Shown: in pieces, positions 26,967 to 34,977 of the stretch
How the letters are laid out: every line of letters starts with the position of its first letter
Numbering within the stretch: position 1 is the first letter of the stretch
Assembly: GCA_017460885.1 (NCBI GenBank)
Contig: JAFUAB010000043.1
Span: forward strand, 1-64,000
Length of the DNA stretch: 64,000 nt
Direction of reading: 5' to 3'
From: Lachnospiraceae bacterium
GTDB taxonomy: Bacteria; Bacillota; Clostridia; Lachnospirales; Lachnospiraceae
The notes under the pieces: model-generated
The model's input: the letters and a program-made list of their open reading frames with translations, nothing else
Databases searched by the model: none
Told to the model about the DNA's origin: nothing
Made by a program: the position numbers and the translations under genes

Positions 26967-27062
26967 GTTCAGGAGCAGTATCTTGCCGTAGGTTGCTAAG
27001 GAGAGATTGAATTAATCAATCCTACATAGAGAATAGGTATGACCAAATACGAGGTGAAAGAA

Positions 27063-27920
27063 ATGGCAAAGACAGAGACTATATCAGTAGCCAGCAAAAA
27101 AACAAAAGTTGTTCAGTTCTTTATTTACATTTTCCTGACGATCCTTGCACTCATATATCTGCTTCCTCTTGCATGGGTCGGCATTACATCTCTTAAGGAT
27201 GACAAAACTCTGACGCTGTCCCCCTGGGCACTTCCCGCCAGACCAATGTTCGAGAACTATTCATATTCCTGGACAATGGGTAATCTGGGAAAAGCTACGC
27301 TGAATTCCTTCATCGTCTGCTCAATAACCCTGATCGTGTCAATGATCATAGGTGCCATGGCAGCTTTCGCGATCGCCAAGCTCAGATTTAAGCTTGCAAA
27401 GCTGACTCTGACATATTTCATGATAGGTATGATGATCCCTGTGCACTGTGTGCTGATTCCGTTGTTTATCCAGTTCTCAAAGGTTCACCTGAGCAACACG
27501 CTGATCGGACTCATCATTCCGTATGTAACATTCTCGCTGCCGATCACGATTTACATCATGGTAGGATTCTTCGAAAGCATACCTAATGAGCTTTTTGAAT
27601 CTGCGGTCATAGACGGATGCTCCATTTACAGGATGTTTGGTACGATCGCGCTTCCACTTGCAAAAACGGGATTCATGGTAACAGGTCTGATGTCGTTTGT
27701 CAGCAACTGGAACGAGCTGCTCCTGGCTATGGTATTTATCTCCAAAGAGGCCAAGAAAACACTGCCCGTATCTCTTACTAAATTCGTAGGTCCGTATCAT
27801 ACGAATTATTGCCAGATGTTTGCCGCAATCGTAATCGCCGTTATCCCTACGATCATAGTTTACTGCTGCTTTGCAAACCAGATCGTTGAGGGTCTTACCG
27901 CCGGAGCAGTGAAGGGTTGA
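27063..27920 (+). CDS. Sugar ABC transporter permease, MalG/UgpE type
   Basis: 285 residues. The ATG at 27063 is preferred because GAGGTG at 27051-27056 sits at correct spacing; an in-frame ATG at 27039 has a weaker site and would add eight residues. Six membrane helices are present, and the EAA loop reads FESAVIDGCSIYRMFGTIALPL, in pieces. It pairs with the upstream permease. No ATPase gene is in this operon. Confidence 0.92.
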   Translation: MAKTETISVASKKTKVVQFFIYIFLTILALIYLLPLAWVGITSLKDDKTLTLSPWALPARPMFENYSYSWTMGNLGKATLNSFIVCSITLIVSMIIGAMAAFAIAKLRFKLAKLTLTYFMIGMMIPVHCVLIPLFIQFSKVHLSNTLIGLIIPYVTFSLPITIYIMVGFFESIPNELFESAVIDGCSIYRMFGTIALPLAKTGFMVTGLMSFVSNWNELLLAMVFISKEAKKTLPVSLTKFVGPYHTNYCQMFAAIVIAVIPTIIVYCCFANQIVEGLTAGAVKG

Positions 27921-27988
27921 TCTGCGATCAACCCGGAACAAGGAGCTTAGCGGAATATCGCCGAAGGCGAGGAACGAGGAGGAGTAAT

Positions 27989-30292
27989 ATGAATATGCAC
28001 GAAAAAAGATCCGCAGCGCGTGCGGAAGCCAGGCGCAGGGCAGAAGAGCTGGTATCAAAGATGACCGTAGAAGAGAAGTGCTCACAGCTTCGTTACGATG
28101 CACTTCCAATCGACAGACTCGGTATTCCGGCATACAATTGGTGGAATGAGGGACTTCACGGTGTAGCTCGCGCAGGTGTTGCAACGATATTTCCTCAGGC
28201 TATAGCAATGGCGGCAACGTTTGACAGCGATCTGGTCAAAGCCGAGGGCGAGTGTATAGCCGAAGAAGGCCGGGCAAAGTATTATGCATCGATTCACGAA
28301 GATGATCACGATATCTATAAGGGACTGACCTTTTGGTCACCCAATGTCAATATATTCAGAGATCCCAGATGGGGACGCGGACATGAAACTCTCGGAGAAG
28401 ATCCGTATCTGACATCACGGCTTGGACTTGCGTTTGTTTTGGGACTGCAGGGCGAGGAAGGAAATATCAAGGCTGCGGCATGTGCCAAGCATTACGCCGT
28501 CCACTCCGGACCGGAAGCCGTACGTCATGAATTCAATGCGGTGGCCAATGCCAAAGATATGGAAGAGACTTATCTTCCCGCATTTGAGACGTTGGTAAAG
28601 GAAGGCGATGTGGAATCCGTTATGGGAGCATATAACCGCACCAACGGAGAAGTCTGCTGCGGAAGCAAGACTCTGCTGACTGATATTCTTCGTGACAAGT
28701 GGGGCTTCAAAGGACATGTGGTCAGTGACTGCTGGGCAATTGCCGATTTCCACACCAGACATATGGTTACTTCTACCCCCGAGGAGTCGATTGCTCTGGC
28801 TCTCGGCAACGGCTGTGATCTGAACTGCGGCAATACCTATCTGCATTTGATGAGCGCACTTGAGGATGGGCTTATCACTGAGGAGCAGATCACGGAAGCT
28901 GCTGTAAGACTGTATACTACCAGATTTTTACTGGGAATAGAAAACTCTGTCGGAGAAAAAACCGATGTGAAGGAGGCCGGAATAAAAGAAACGGGTTCGA
29001 GTGTTGTTCCGGCTGAATCTACTGTTTTGAAATCAGAGACAGATACTGATGAACATACGACATACGGCTACGGATTTGTGCCGTATACTGTCGTTGAAGC
29101 GCCGGAACATATTGCGCTGTCGAGGCGTGCGGCGGGGGAGTCTGTTGTGCTCCTTCAGAATAAAGGCGGATTATTGCCTTTGGATGCAGACAGGATCAAA
29201 ACTATCGGAGTGATCGGTCCCAATGCGGATTCAAGGGCGGCGTTGATCGGGAATTACCACGGCACAAGCTCGGAATATGTTACCGTTCTGCAGGGAATTC
29301 GTGAGGCAGTCGGTGGACGGGCGCGTATCCTTTACTCCGAGGGATGCGACATGTTCAAGGATAAGACCGAGCCTCTGTCTGCATGTGTGGGTGATCGTAT
29401 ATCCGAGGCATTGACGGTAGCCGGATATTCGGATGTGGTTGTGCTGGTACTGGGACTCGATGAAACTCTTGAGGGAGAAGAGGGTGACACCGGCAACAGC
29501 TATGCTTCGGGAGATAAGAACAATCTGCTTCTTCCCGAGTCACAGAGAAGACTGGCGGAAGCCCTTGCCGGCATGGATAAACCTGTGATCGTACTAAATA
29601 TGACAGGGTCAGCAATGGATCTGAGCTTCGTGTCCGACCATTTCGATGCAGTTGTTCAGGCATGGTATCCGGGTTCACAGGGCGGCCGTGCGATCGCTGA
29701 TATACTTTTCGGTAAGATATCGCCTTCCGGCAAGCTGCCCCTTACCTTCTATGACAGCTCATACCCGCTTCCTGATTTCACTGATTACAGTATGAAGGGA
29801 CGTACCTATAAATATATCGAGGGAGAAGCCCAGTATCCGTTTGGCTACGGGCTTACCTACAGCGACGTATTTGTGGAGAGAGCCTCTGTTACCCAAACAG
29901 GAGTGTCGGCAGCAGACCGTGAACATCAGGCAGGGGTAGCGGATGATGGTGAGATATATAAAGCCGTAATTAACGCTGAGGTTTATAATTCCGGCAAAAC
30001 CGATACCGATGAGGTTGTACAGGTTTATGTTGAATACCCGGATTCCCAGGATGCTCCGCTTCATCCCGTGCTGGGAGCATTTAAACGTATCAATATCAAG
30101 GCCGGTCAGCGTGCCGGCGTTGAGATCGGGATCAGTGATCCGGCATTTACCGTGGTAACAGACGACGGACGCCGTATACATCCCGGTGATTCATATATCC
30201 TGCATGTGGGGTGTTCCGCGCCTGATTCGCGATCGGTGTCGCTTACGGGGCATACTCCGGTTGAGGTGAAAATAGCTTTTGGCATAGGCTGA
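27989..30292 (+). CDS. Glycoside hydrolase family 3 (beta-glucosidase/beta-xylosidase)
   Basis: 767 residues. The start at 27989 follows GAGGAGG; the longer frame from 27917 is rejected. The N-terminal TIM-barrel domain carries YNWWNEGLHGVAR and the nucleophile D247 in VVSDCWAI, a context typical of GH3 beta-xylosidases. The alpha/beta sandwich domain follows (SVVLLQNKGGLLPLD, in pieces, then IGVIGPNADSRAALIGNYHG). A fibronectin III-like domain (about 640-767) closes it. A non-conserved insert of about 40 residues precedes the second domain. There is no signal peptide, so it hydrolyses imported oligosaccharides in the cytoplasm, fitting its place after the importer. Confidence 0.92.
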   Translation: MNMHEKRSAARAEARRRAEELVSKMTVEEKCSQLRYDALPIDRLGIPAYNWWNEGLHGVARAGVATIFPQAIAMAATFDSDLVKAEGECIAEEGRAKYYASIHEDDHDIYKGLTFWSPNVNIFRDPRWGRGHETLGEDPYLTSRLGLAFVLGLQGEEGNIKAAACAKHYAVHSGPEAVRHEFNAVANAKDMEETYLPAFETLVKEGDVESVMGAYNRTNGEVCCGSKTLLTDILRDKWGFKGHVVSDCWAIADFHTRHMVTSTPEESIALALGNGCDLNCGNTYLHLMSALEDGLITEEQITEAAVRLYTTRFLLGIENSVGEKTDVKEAGIKETGSSVVPAESTVLKSETDTDEHTTYGYGFVPYTVVEAPEHIALSRRAAGESVVLLQNKGGLLPLDADRIKTIGVIGPNADSRAALIGNYHGTSSEYVTVLQGIREAVGGRARILYSEGCDMFKDKTEPLSACVGDRISEALTVAGYSDVVVLVLGLDETLEGEEGDTGNSYASGDKNNLLLPESQRRLAEALAGMDKPVIVLNMTGSAMDLSFVSDHFDAVVQAWYPGSQGGRAIADILFGKISPSGKLPLTFYDSSYPLPDFTDYSMKGRTYKYIEGEAQYPFGYGLTYSDVFVERASVTQTGVSAADREHQAGVADDGEIYKAVINAEVYNSGKTDTDEVVQVYVEYPDSQDAPLHPVLGAFKRINIKAGQRAGVEIGISDPAFTVVTDDGRRIHPGDSYILHVGCSAPDSRSVSLTGHTPVEVKIAFGIG

Positions 30293-30417
30293 AATAGCAG
30301 GTATTTCATTAGTATGGTATTAGGATCAACAGGCGCAAAACGGAGCAGTCCGTATATCAGATCAAGCTCAAATTTCCTTTTATTCCTGACATCGTTAATA
30401 TAGTATTACGTATAATT

Positions 30418-30454
30418 CCCCGGTGGACAGCATGATGTCTGCCGGGGTTTGTTT
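30418..30454 (+). terminator. Intrinsic terminator of the sugar-uptake/GH3 operon
   Basis: A 12-bp stem (30418-30429 with 30436-30447; CCCCGG/CCGGGG arms, two G-U pairs inside) is followed by TTTGTTTG. It lies 125 bp after the GH3 stop and just before the 63-bp repeat array. Confidence 0.8.
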
Positions 30455-30464
30455 GCAGAGGCCA

Positions 30465-31076
30465 GGTAACCGGGAATCCGCGAGCGAGCACGTTACCATC
30501 AGCAACTGTCAAATCGAGGAATCTGCAGGTAACCGGGAGCCCGCGAGCGAGCACGTTACCATCAGCAACTGTCAAATCGAGGAATCTGCAGGTAACCGAG
30601 AGCCCGCTAGTGAGTGCGTTACCATCAGAAACTGGCGAATCGAGGAATCTGCAGGTAACCGGGATCCCGCTAGTGAGTGCGTTACCATCAGCAACTGTCA
30701 AATCGAGAAATCTGCAGGTAACCGAGAGTCCGCTAGCGAGCACGTTACCATCAGCAACTGTCAAATCGAGGAATCTGCAGGTAACCGGGAGCCCGCGAGC
30801 GAGCACGTTACCATCAGCAACTGGCAAATCGAGTAATCTGCAGGTAACCGGGTGCCCACGAGCGAGCACGTTACCATCAGAAACTGGCGAATCGAGAAAT
30901 CTGCAGGTAACCGGGAGCCCGCGAGCGAGCACGTTACCATCAGGAATTGGCAAATCGAGGAATCTGCAGGTAACCGGGAGCCCGCGAGTGAGTGCGTTAC
31001 CATCAGCAACTGGCAAATCGAGAAATCTGCAGGTAACCGAGAGCCCGCTAGCGATCGCATTACCATCACAGCCCGG
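30465..31076. repeat. 63-bp minisatellite, ten units
   Basis: Units start at 30465, 30528, 30591, 30654, 30717, 30780, 30843, 30906, 30969 and 31032 with no length change; the tenth is partial. Each begins GGTAACCG and contains an inverted CGTTACC about 24 bases later, so each can form a hairpin with an inner CGGG/CCCG step. Two blocks vary by substitution: the hairpin interior (GAGCGAGCAC, TAGTGAGTGC or TAGCGAGCAC) and the spacer (GCAACTGTCAAA, GCAACTGGCAAA, GAAACTGGCGAA or GGAATTGGCAAA). Variants are shuffled between units. Because 63 is a multiple of 3, several frames stay open, but the plus frame is broken by a stop in unit 6 and no ribosome site is seen, so I do not call a gene. Confidence 0.93.
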
Positions 31077-31107
31077 TAATTGTAGATTCGTTAGTTATTC
31101 CTTCCGA

Positions 31108-31911
31108 TCATATAAGGTAGTTTTGTATCATTGTATCTAAAAGCCTCATATCGCACATTTCTGATGACGTCTCAAATGTATACAAAAGATTCATTCCAAA
31201 CCAATACCCTGAATTCTGATACATTTCTATTTTATGTATTGCTTTTGAGCTGTACTCCGGATTGTCCATCATTCCGAAGTGCTCAAAGTAGAATTCCTGT
31301 CGGGTACGCTTGTTTAGTAATACAAAATCCGGAGTAATCTTTATTTGGTGTCTGAGAGTCAATAATGGCTCATAGACATAAGGGATATCTTTCCCGTAGA
31401 ATTTGTCAGCTATGATTTTCTCTGACTTGGAACGTACATGTTCCCCTGCCTCCGTATATATGTTTGTGTTTATTTCATATGTGTTTTCACCGGGATGCTT
31501 TTGGGATTTCCATTTCTGAATGTAATAATCATCGATTGGTTCATCAATGGGAGTGATTAGATTTCTCCTGGAATCAGGGATATTTGAAAGTATATCGTCC
31601 GGGTCTTTTGTACGATATACAGATACTGTGTTGGCCACACAATCAAGTCGTTTTTGCATCACCTCCAGAATTTGTTTATCGTAAGATTTTTGTGCAAGCC
31701 GTTGTATAAGATCAGAATTATTATTGGGAATATATTTTCTTGTGCCATGTTCCTCGAGATAAACATATGATTGCACATATTTGCGATGATTGATCATCTG
31801 GTGAAGTTTCCCCTCCGGAGCATTGGCCAATCGTTGTTGAACAAGCCCGATCATTTCTTCCAGATGACCTTGCTCTGCGATCAAAAAGTCAAATAATTGA
31901 GAAGAATTCAT
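31108..31911 (-). CDS. PD-(D/E)XK nuclease-like protein
   Basis: 267 residues. The ATG at 31911 follows TTAGGAGG on the minus strand; a longer frame to 32103 is rejected. The N-terminal half is helical and charged. The C-terminal half carries SKSEKIIADKFY (about 170-180), then KITPDFVLL and FYFEHFGMM, the order E...PDF...ExxG seen in PD-(D/E)XK nuclease-fold proteins. The family target is unknown. It is a single gene, flanked 31 bp downstream by the 63-bp repeat array and upstream by the hairpin-array leader of the nucleoside hydrolase. The fold assignment is from motif pattern only. Confidence 0.68.
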   Translation of the reverse strand: MNSSQLFDFLIAEQGHLEEMIGLVQQRLANAPEGKLHQMINHRKYVQSYVYLEEHGTRKYIPNNNSDLIQRLAQKSYDKQILEVMQKRLDCVANTVSVYRTKDPDDILSNIPDSRRNLITPIDEPIDDYYIQKWKSQKHPGENTYEINTNIYTEAGEHVRSKSEKIIADKFYGKDIPYVYEPLLTLRHQIKITPDFVLLNKRTRQEFYFEHFGMMDNPEYSSKAIHKIEMYQNSGYWFGMNLLYTFETSSEMCDMRLLDTMIQNYLI

Positions 31912-32057
31912 AGTAGTTCCTCCTAAGAAAGTGATATGTAATTGTAGATGGCGAATAATGAATATCGAACGATTTGATCGATAGATTATGAATTGAGTCG
32001 AGTATACGCGATTCCCGCGGAGTATGTCAAGATATGAATTACACGATAAAAAGATCA

Positions 32058-32086
32058 TTTTCAATTGAAGTGGGATGAGGTAAACT
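32058..32086 (+). promoter_or_regulatory. Candidate promoter for nucleoside hydrolase
   Basis: TTTTCA at 32058-32063 and TAAACT at 32081-32086 are spaced by 17 bp. The -10 box is followed after one base by the first arm of the hairpin array, the same arrangement as at pfk and proC. The boxes are weak, so support comes mainly from that shared layout. Confidence 0.5.
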
Positions 32087-32087
32087 T

Positions 32088-32163
32088 GTGTCTTGAAGGA
32101 CATCCATGTCCTTCAGAACAGACACGTTCCCATCCGTGGTAACTTGTGTCTTGAAGGACATCC
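32088..32163 (+). repeat. ATCCRT-loop hairpin array 2 (nucleoside hydrolase leader)
   Basis: Unit A (32088-32125) has outer arms GTGTCT/AGACAC and inner arms GAAGGAC/GTCCTTC around loop ATCCAT. Hairpin B (32126-32143) has arms GTT-CC/GG-AAC around ATCCGT with one C/T mismatch. A second A copy starts at 32146, 58 bp after the first, and stops exactly at CATCC (32163), where the GGGAGGAG ribosome site begins. The arm sequences differ completely from array 1 while the loop and the AACA bulge before the outer 3' arm are kept. Confidence 0.85.
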
Positions 32164-32182
32164 GGGAGGAGAAAATTTAATT

Positions 32183-33073
32183 ATGTCGAAAGTACTTTTT
32201 GAGATACCGGAAAATAAAAAGATACGAGTCATCGTGGACACGGATGCTGCGTGCGAGGCGGATGATCCGTTTGCCATAGTTCACGCCTTGCTCAGTCCAA
32301 AACTGATCGTCAGAGGGATCATTGCTGAGCATTTTAACCAGCCGGGATCAATGGAGAGAAGCTTTGATGAGATCCGGACGATACTTGATGCAATGGATAT
32401 GGAAGTGCCTGCGTTTATGGGCCAAAAAGGTCCGCTGCAGGAGGATGAGGACATCTCTGAGGGCGTGAAGTTCATTATCAATGAGGCAAAAAAGGAAGAC
32501 GATTCCCCGCTTTTCGTTCTTTGTCAGGGAGCCATTACCAATGTGGCAAAGGCGCTTAGGGAAGATCCTGGAGTTAAGGACAGGATGATCGTCATATGGA
32601 TCGGAACTCACGGAACCAATTATGGTCCGGCACCATTTAGGGAGTTTAATGCAGGCAATGATGTAGTCGCGGCTAACGAAGTCCTGAGCAGCCGGATTAC
32701 CCTTTGGCTCGTGCCGTCATATGTTTATACAACCGTGAACATCGGGATTGCTGAGATCAAGCGACGAATTGCACCTTGCGGAGACATCGGCAGGCATCTG
32801 TATGAAAACCTGATGACGTACAATCTCTCGGAAGGAGCCGGATGGACTGCCGGTGAGAGCTGGTCGCTGGGTGATTCGCCGGCCATCGCCATAGCGATCA
32901 ATCCGGGTTGCGGACGTTTCGAAGAGGCAAGCGCCCCCTTTGTGCGTGATGATACCACATCTCAAAAGAAACAGGACAATCCCGTGATCCGGATTTATAA
33001 GGACGTGGATTCCAGATATATTCTGGAGGATTTCATTTCCAAGCTGAGTCTTTTTACACGCCCGAACGAATGA
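32183..33073 (+). CDS. Nucleoside hydrolase family protein (IunH-like)
   Basis: 296 residues. The ATG at 32183 follows GGGAGGAG; the frame from 32093 runs through the hairpin array and is rejected. The N-terminal VIVDTDAACEADDPFAI (D19, D21, D27, D28) is the calcium-binding aspartate cluster of inosine/uridine-preferring nucleoside hydrolases, with the longer spacing seen in one subgroup. LFVLCQGAITNVAKAL and the FNAGNDVVAANEVL segments fit the family. It likely splits the N-glycosidic bond of ribonucleosides in the cytoplasm; subgroup members may act on other substrates. Confidence 0.85.
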   Translation: MSKVLFEIPENKKIRVIVDTDAACEADDPFAIVHALLSPKLIVRGIIAEHFNQPGSMERSFDEIRTILDAMDMEVPAFMGQKGPLQEDEDISEGVKFIINEAKKEDDSPLFVLCQGAITNVAKALREDPGVKDRMIVIWIGTHGTNYGPAPFREFNAGNDVVAANEVLSSRITLWLVPSYVYTTVNIGIAEIKRRIAPCGDIGRHLYENLMTYNLSEGAGWTAGESWSLGDSPAIAIAINPGCGRFEEASAPFVRDDTTSQKKQDNPVIRIYKDVDSRYILEDFISKLSLFTRPNE

Positions 33074-33192
33074 TCAAAGGCTTTAGTGGTCATGGGAGTA
33101 CGTGTTGCCGAGTGATTTCGCGCTCATGTGAAACGCGGTCATGGGATCATGCAGCCCCAGGATCATGCGTGCGTGAAAAGACATAGATTCAG

Positions 33193-33240
33193 TTAAGGAA
33201 CTGTAGCAGAATTACTAAATTGATTCGCTACAGTTCCTAA
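33193..33240. repeat. Short MITE-like inverted-repeat element (48 bp)
   Basis: TTAAGGAACTGTAGC at the left and GCTACAGTTCCTAA at the right are near-perfect inverted ends around about 19 bp. The same ends bound the 161-bp element at 52556-52716, so this looks like an internal-deletion derivative. It sits 23 bp upstream of the nitroreductase ATG. Confidence 0.8.
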
Positions 33241-33262
33241 GGTGTCCCCAAAAGAAAGCAAC

Positions 33263-33579
33263 ATGGATATCAGAGAAGCAATTAAAAACAGGCATAGCGT
33301 TCGGCAGTACAAGAGCGTTCCGATCTCCGCGTCGGACATGCCTGAGTGGGTTAAGACGGGCGTGGAGGCAGCCTTACTCGCGCCCACTGCCATCAATCAG
33401 CAAAAATTCGTGATCGACCTTCAGGGTGAAGTTGCCCGCATTTCATCAAAAAAGGCCCATTTAGCCATGTGGATTTGGGCATCGTATCCTATACCCTTGA
33501 AGTTGCTTCAGGACATGAAAAAACAGCTTATGGCCATGCAATGAGAGAAAATGGGAATTCAAAAACTTATGATGAATAA
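33263..33579 (+). pseudogene. Nitroreductase gene with a -1 frameshift at A AAA AAG
   Basis: The first 62-63 codons read MDIREAIKNRHSVRQYKS and LLAPTAINQQKFVI, the FMN-binding start of a nitroreductase. At 33448-33454 the sequence is A AAA AAG in zero frame. Beyond it the zero frame gives an unrelated tail ending at 33544. The -1 frame continues as GPFSHVDLGIVSYTLEVASG, the expected nitroreductase C-terminus, ending with TAA at 33579. Restoring one A would make one continuous protein of about 105 residues. Either this is a homopolymer deletion (true or a sequencing error) or a programmed -1 frameshift, since the heptamer is the classic slippery site in the correct phase. Confidence 0.75.
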
Positions 33580-34456
33580 GACACGGGCATGCGCCATACT
33601 GAACGTGAAATCCGACGTCTCGGAAGAGGAACTCAAAAAACGGTATCACGCCCTGATGATGCTCACTCATCCTGATTCCGTGGAAAACCATGAGTATCCG
33701 TATGAGGCTCACGAGATAAACCGGGCTTATGAATATCTGCTCGAACATCACAAAGATGAGAAGCGGCGTAATGAACTTAAGGAAAAATCCCGGATCAGGT
33801 GGAATGCACCACAAAACCCAAACGCATATGCTCCAAGGGATATCTATCAGTATTATGATGATTCCGACGGAAACCGGATAGGGCTGGTAACCATAGATAA
33901 TGGGCGGTTCATGTGGATGCCCGATGAAGAGTTTCCGTTATTTCTAAAAAGCCTCCATGCCTGCGCCAAAGGAATAATCGCTGAGGATGATGAAACCAAA
34001 AACTTAGACCGGTCGGACGACATGAGCCTGCTTGCTGACGTTATGTATCTGATCGCCGGTCAGTTTTTTGGAGTGGACATGGCCTTGTCCCTCATGAAAA
34101 AGGGAGAGTCGGAAAACGTCTATTACTGCGGAACGATGCTGGAACTTTCGCCCGGGGCGAGCCGTCCAAAGGCCGGTAGTCTGCTATATCCGGCCGCCGT
34201 GAGAGATCATCGGCTGTACGTGAGGGATAAGTCCGGCTCCGAACTGGGGTATCTTTCATTTAAGGACGACAGGCTGCTGTTTGGAATAGTTCCGCTTTTT
34301 GAAAGAAAGGCGGTGCAGGTAAAGGCCACGGTGGACAAGTCTGACGGTAAATCGGGATCGATTGACGTGAGCCTGTATATAAAAAAATCAGAAGAGAATG
34401 AATCCTTAGCCCTGGATGACGTTAATCATAGAATCCGGGAGCGGCTGAATGGATGA
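33551..34456 (+). CDS. J-domain (DnaJ-like) protein of unknown role
   Basis: 301 residues. The N-terminus is a J domain (about 10-66) with the HPD motif at residues 40-42 (LTHPDS), which stimulates the ATPase of DnaK-type chaperones. There is no Gly/Phe region, zinc domain or client-binding domain of true DnaJ. The remaining 230 residues are an unrecognised, mostly soluble domain with a few strands (GLVTIDNGRFMWMPDEEFP, in pieces). Starts at 33569 or 33572 are possible; the gene overlaps the end of the frameshifted nitroreductase. It ends in a GCGGCT/AGCCGC hairpin around its stop codon. Confidence 0.78.
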   Translation: MGIQKLMMNKTRACAILNVKSDVSEEELKKRYHALMMLTHPDSVENHEYPYEAHEINRAYEYLLEHHKDEKRRNELKEKSRIRWNAPQNPNAYAPRDIYQYYDDSDGNRIGLVTIDNGRFMWMPDEEFPLFLKSLHACAKGIIAEDDETKNLDRSDDMSLLADVMYLIAGQFFGVDMALSLMKKGESENVYYCGTMLELSPGASRPKAGSLLYPAAVRDHRLYVRDKSGSELGYLSFKDDRLLFGIVPLFERKAVQVKATVDKSDGKSGSIDVSLYIKKSEENESLALDDVNHRIRERLNG

Positions 34457-34580
34457 AGCCGCATTGGGGACTACTGTAACTTGTACTGATGACATCAACA
34501 AGAGGAGCCGTGATGACTGCTCGGATGACACATCGAAGGATTTGCAAACCATTACATTCAAGGTGTTTCCGAACAAAAGA

Positions 34581-34688
34581 AAACATCTGCAGACATACAT
34601 GCCACGACTCAACGCCGTATAAGCGCTGAGCCGGGCTTTTTAACAGCGGCAGATGTTTAGTCCTGCTACGGTTCGGAGCTTTTTTTTT
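34581..34688 (+). ncRNA. Candidate structured RNA ending in a T9 run
   Basis: A perfect 10-bp stem pairs AAACATCTGC (34581-34590) with GCAGATGTTT (34649-34658). It encloses a second stem, CTCAACGC (34608-34615) with GCGCTGAG (34623-34630), with one mismatch. Twenty bases later a run of nine T (34680-34688) follows a weak GCT/AGC hairpin, like an intrinsic terminator. It could be the 3' region of a small RNA or a large terminator for the J-domain gene. No known RNA class is recognised and the 5' end is not defined. Confidence 0.4.
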
Positions 34689-34977
34689 GCGTAAAATTGC
34701 GATAAAATGTAATTTACAGAAAAGTTCGAAACAGTAAAGAAAATACCGAATTTATCCGATAATATGTACGGAGTGTGTATATTGTGTTGCGAATGATATC
34801 AACTCCGATATGGAAAAGCGGTTGTCATATCAGGTGAGGGTAAAGCAAAATTTTATTATGATATATTGCATGGGGTAGGGCTTTTCTCCTGATATTATTG
34901 ATGGTTTAGATGAAAAGTACTTTTTCCGGGAAAAGGGAAACATTGAGAGCGGGTTAGCATAAACGGGGAGACATGAG
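34689..34977. other. AT-rich upstream region of the giant secreted protein gene
   Basis: This gap before the giant gene is markedly A/T-rich. It contains a CGGAGT/ACTCCG inverted repeat (34769-34774 with 34802-34807) that could be an operator or a leader hairpin, and several TATAAT-like words without a convincing -35 partner. The ribosome site GGGGAG lies at 34966-34971. No coding frame is supported. Confidence 0.4.

Noticed and set aside
30465..31076. CRISPR array
   Set aside because: Units are tandem without unique spacers, the variable blocks are shared among units, and no cas gene is near.
30357..31140. Long overlapping frames (about 137, 176 and 219 codons) across the 63-bp repeats, on both strands
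   Set aside because: A 63-bp period keeps any stop-free frame open in every unit. The plus frame is broken in unit 6, starts lack ribosome sites, and the protein repeats look unlike natural sequence.
32093..32182. 30-residue N-terminal extension of the nucleoside hydrolase
   Set aside because: It would be translated from the hairpin array. A proper ribosome site and ATG are present at 32164-32185.
34857..34977. Riboswitch upstream of the giant protein, and likewise in the leader at 63478-63615
   Set aside because: I looked for c-di-GMP, purine, TPP, T-box, SAM and c-di-AMP class motifs and could not find the conserved cores.
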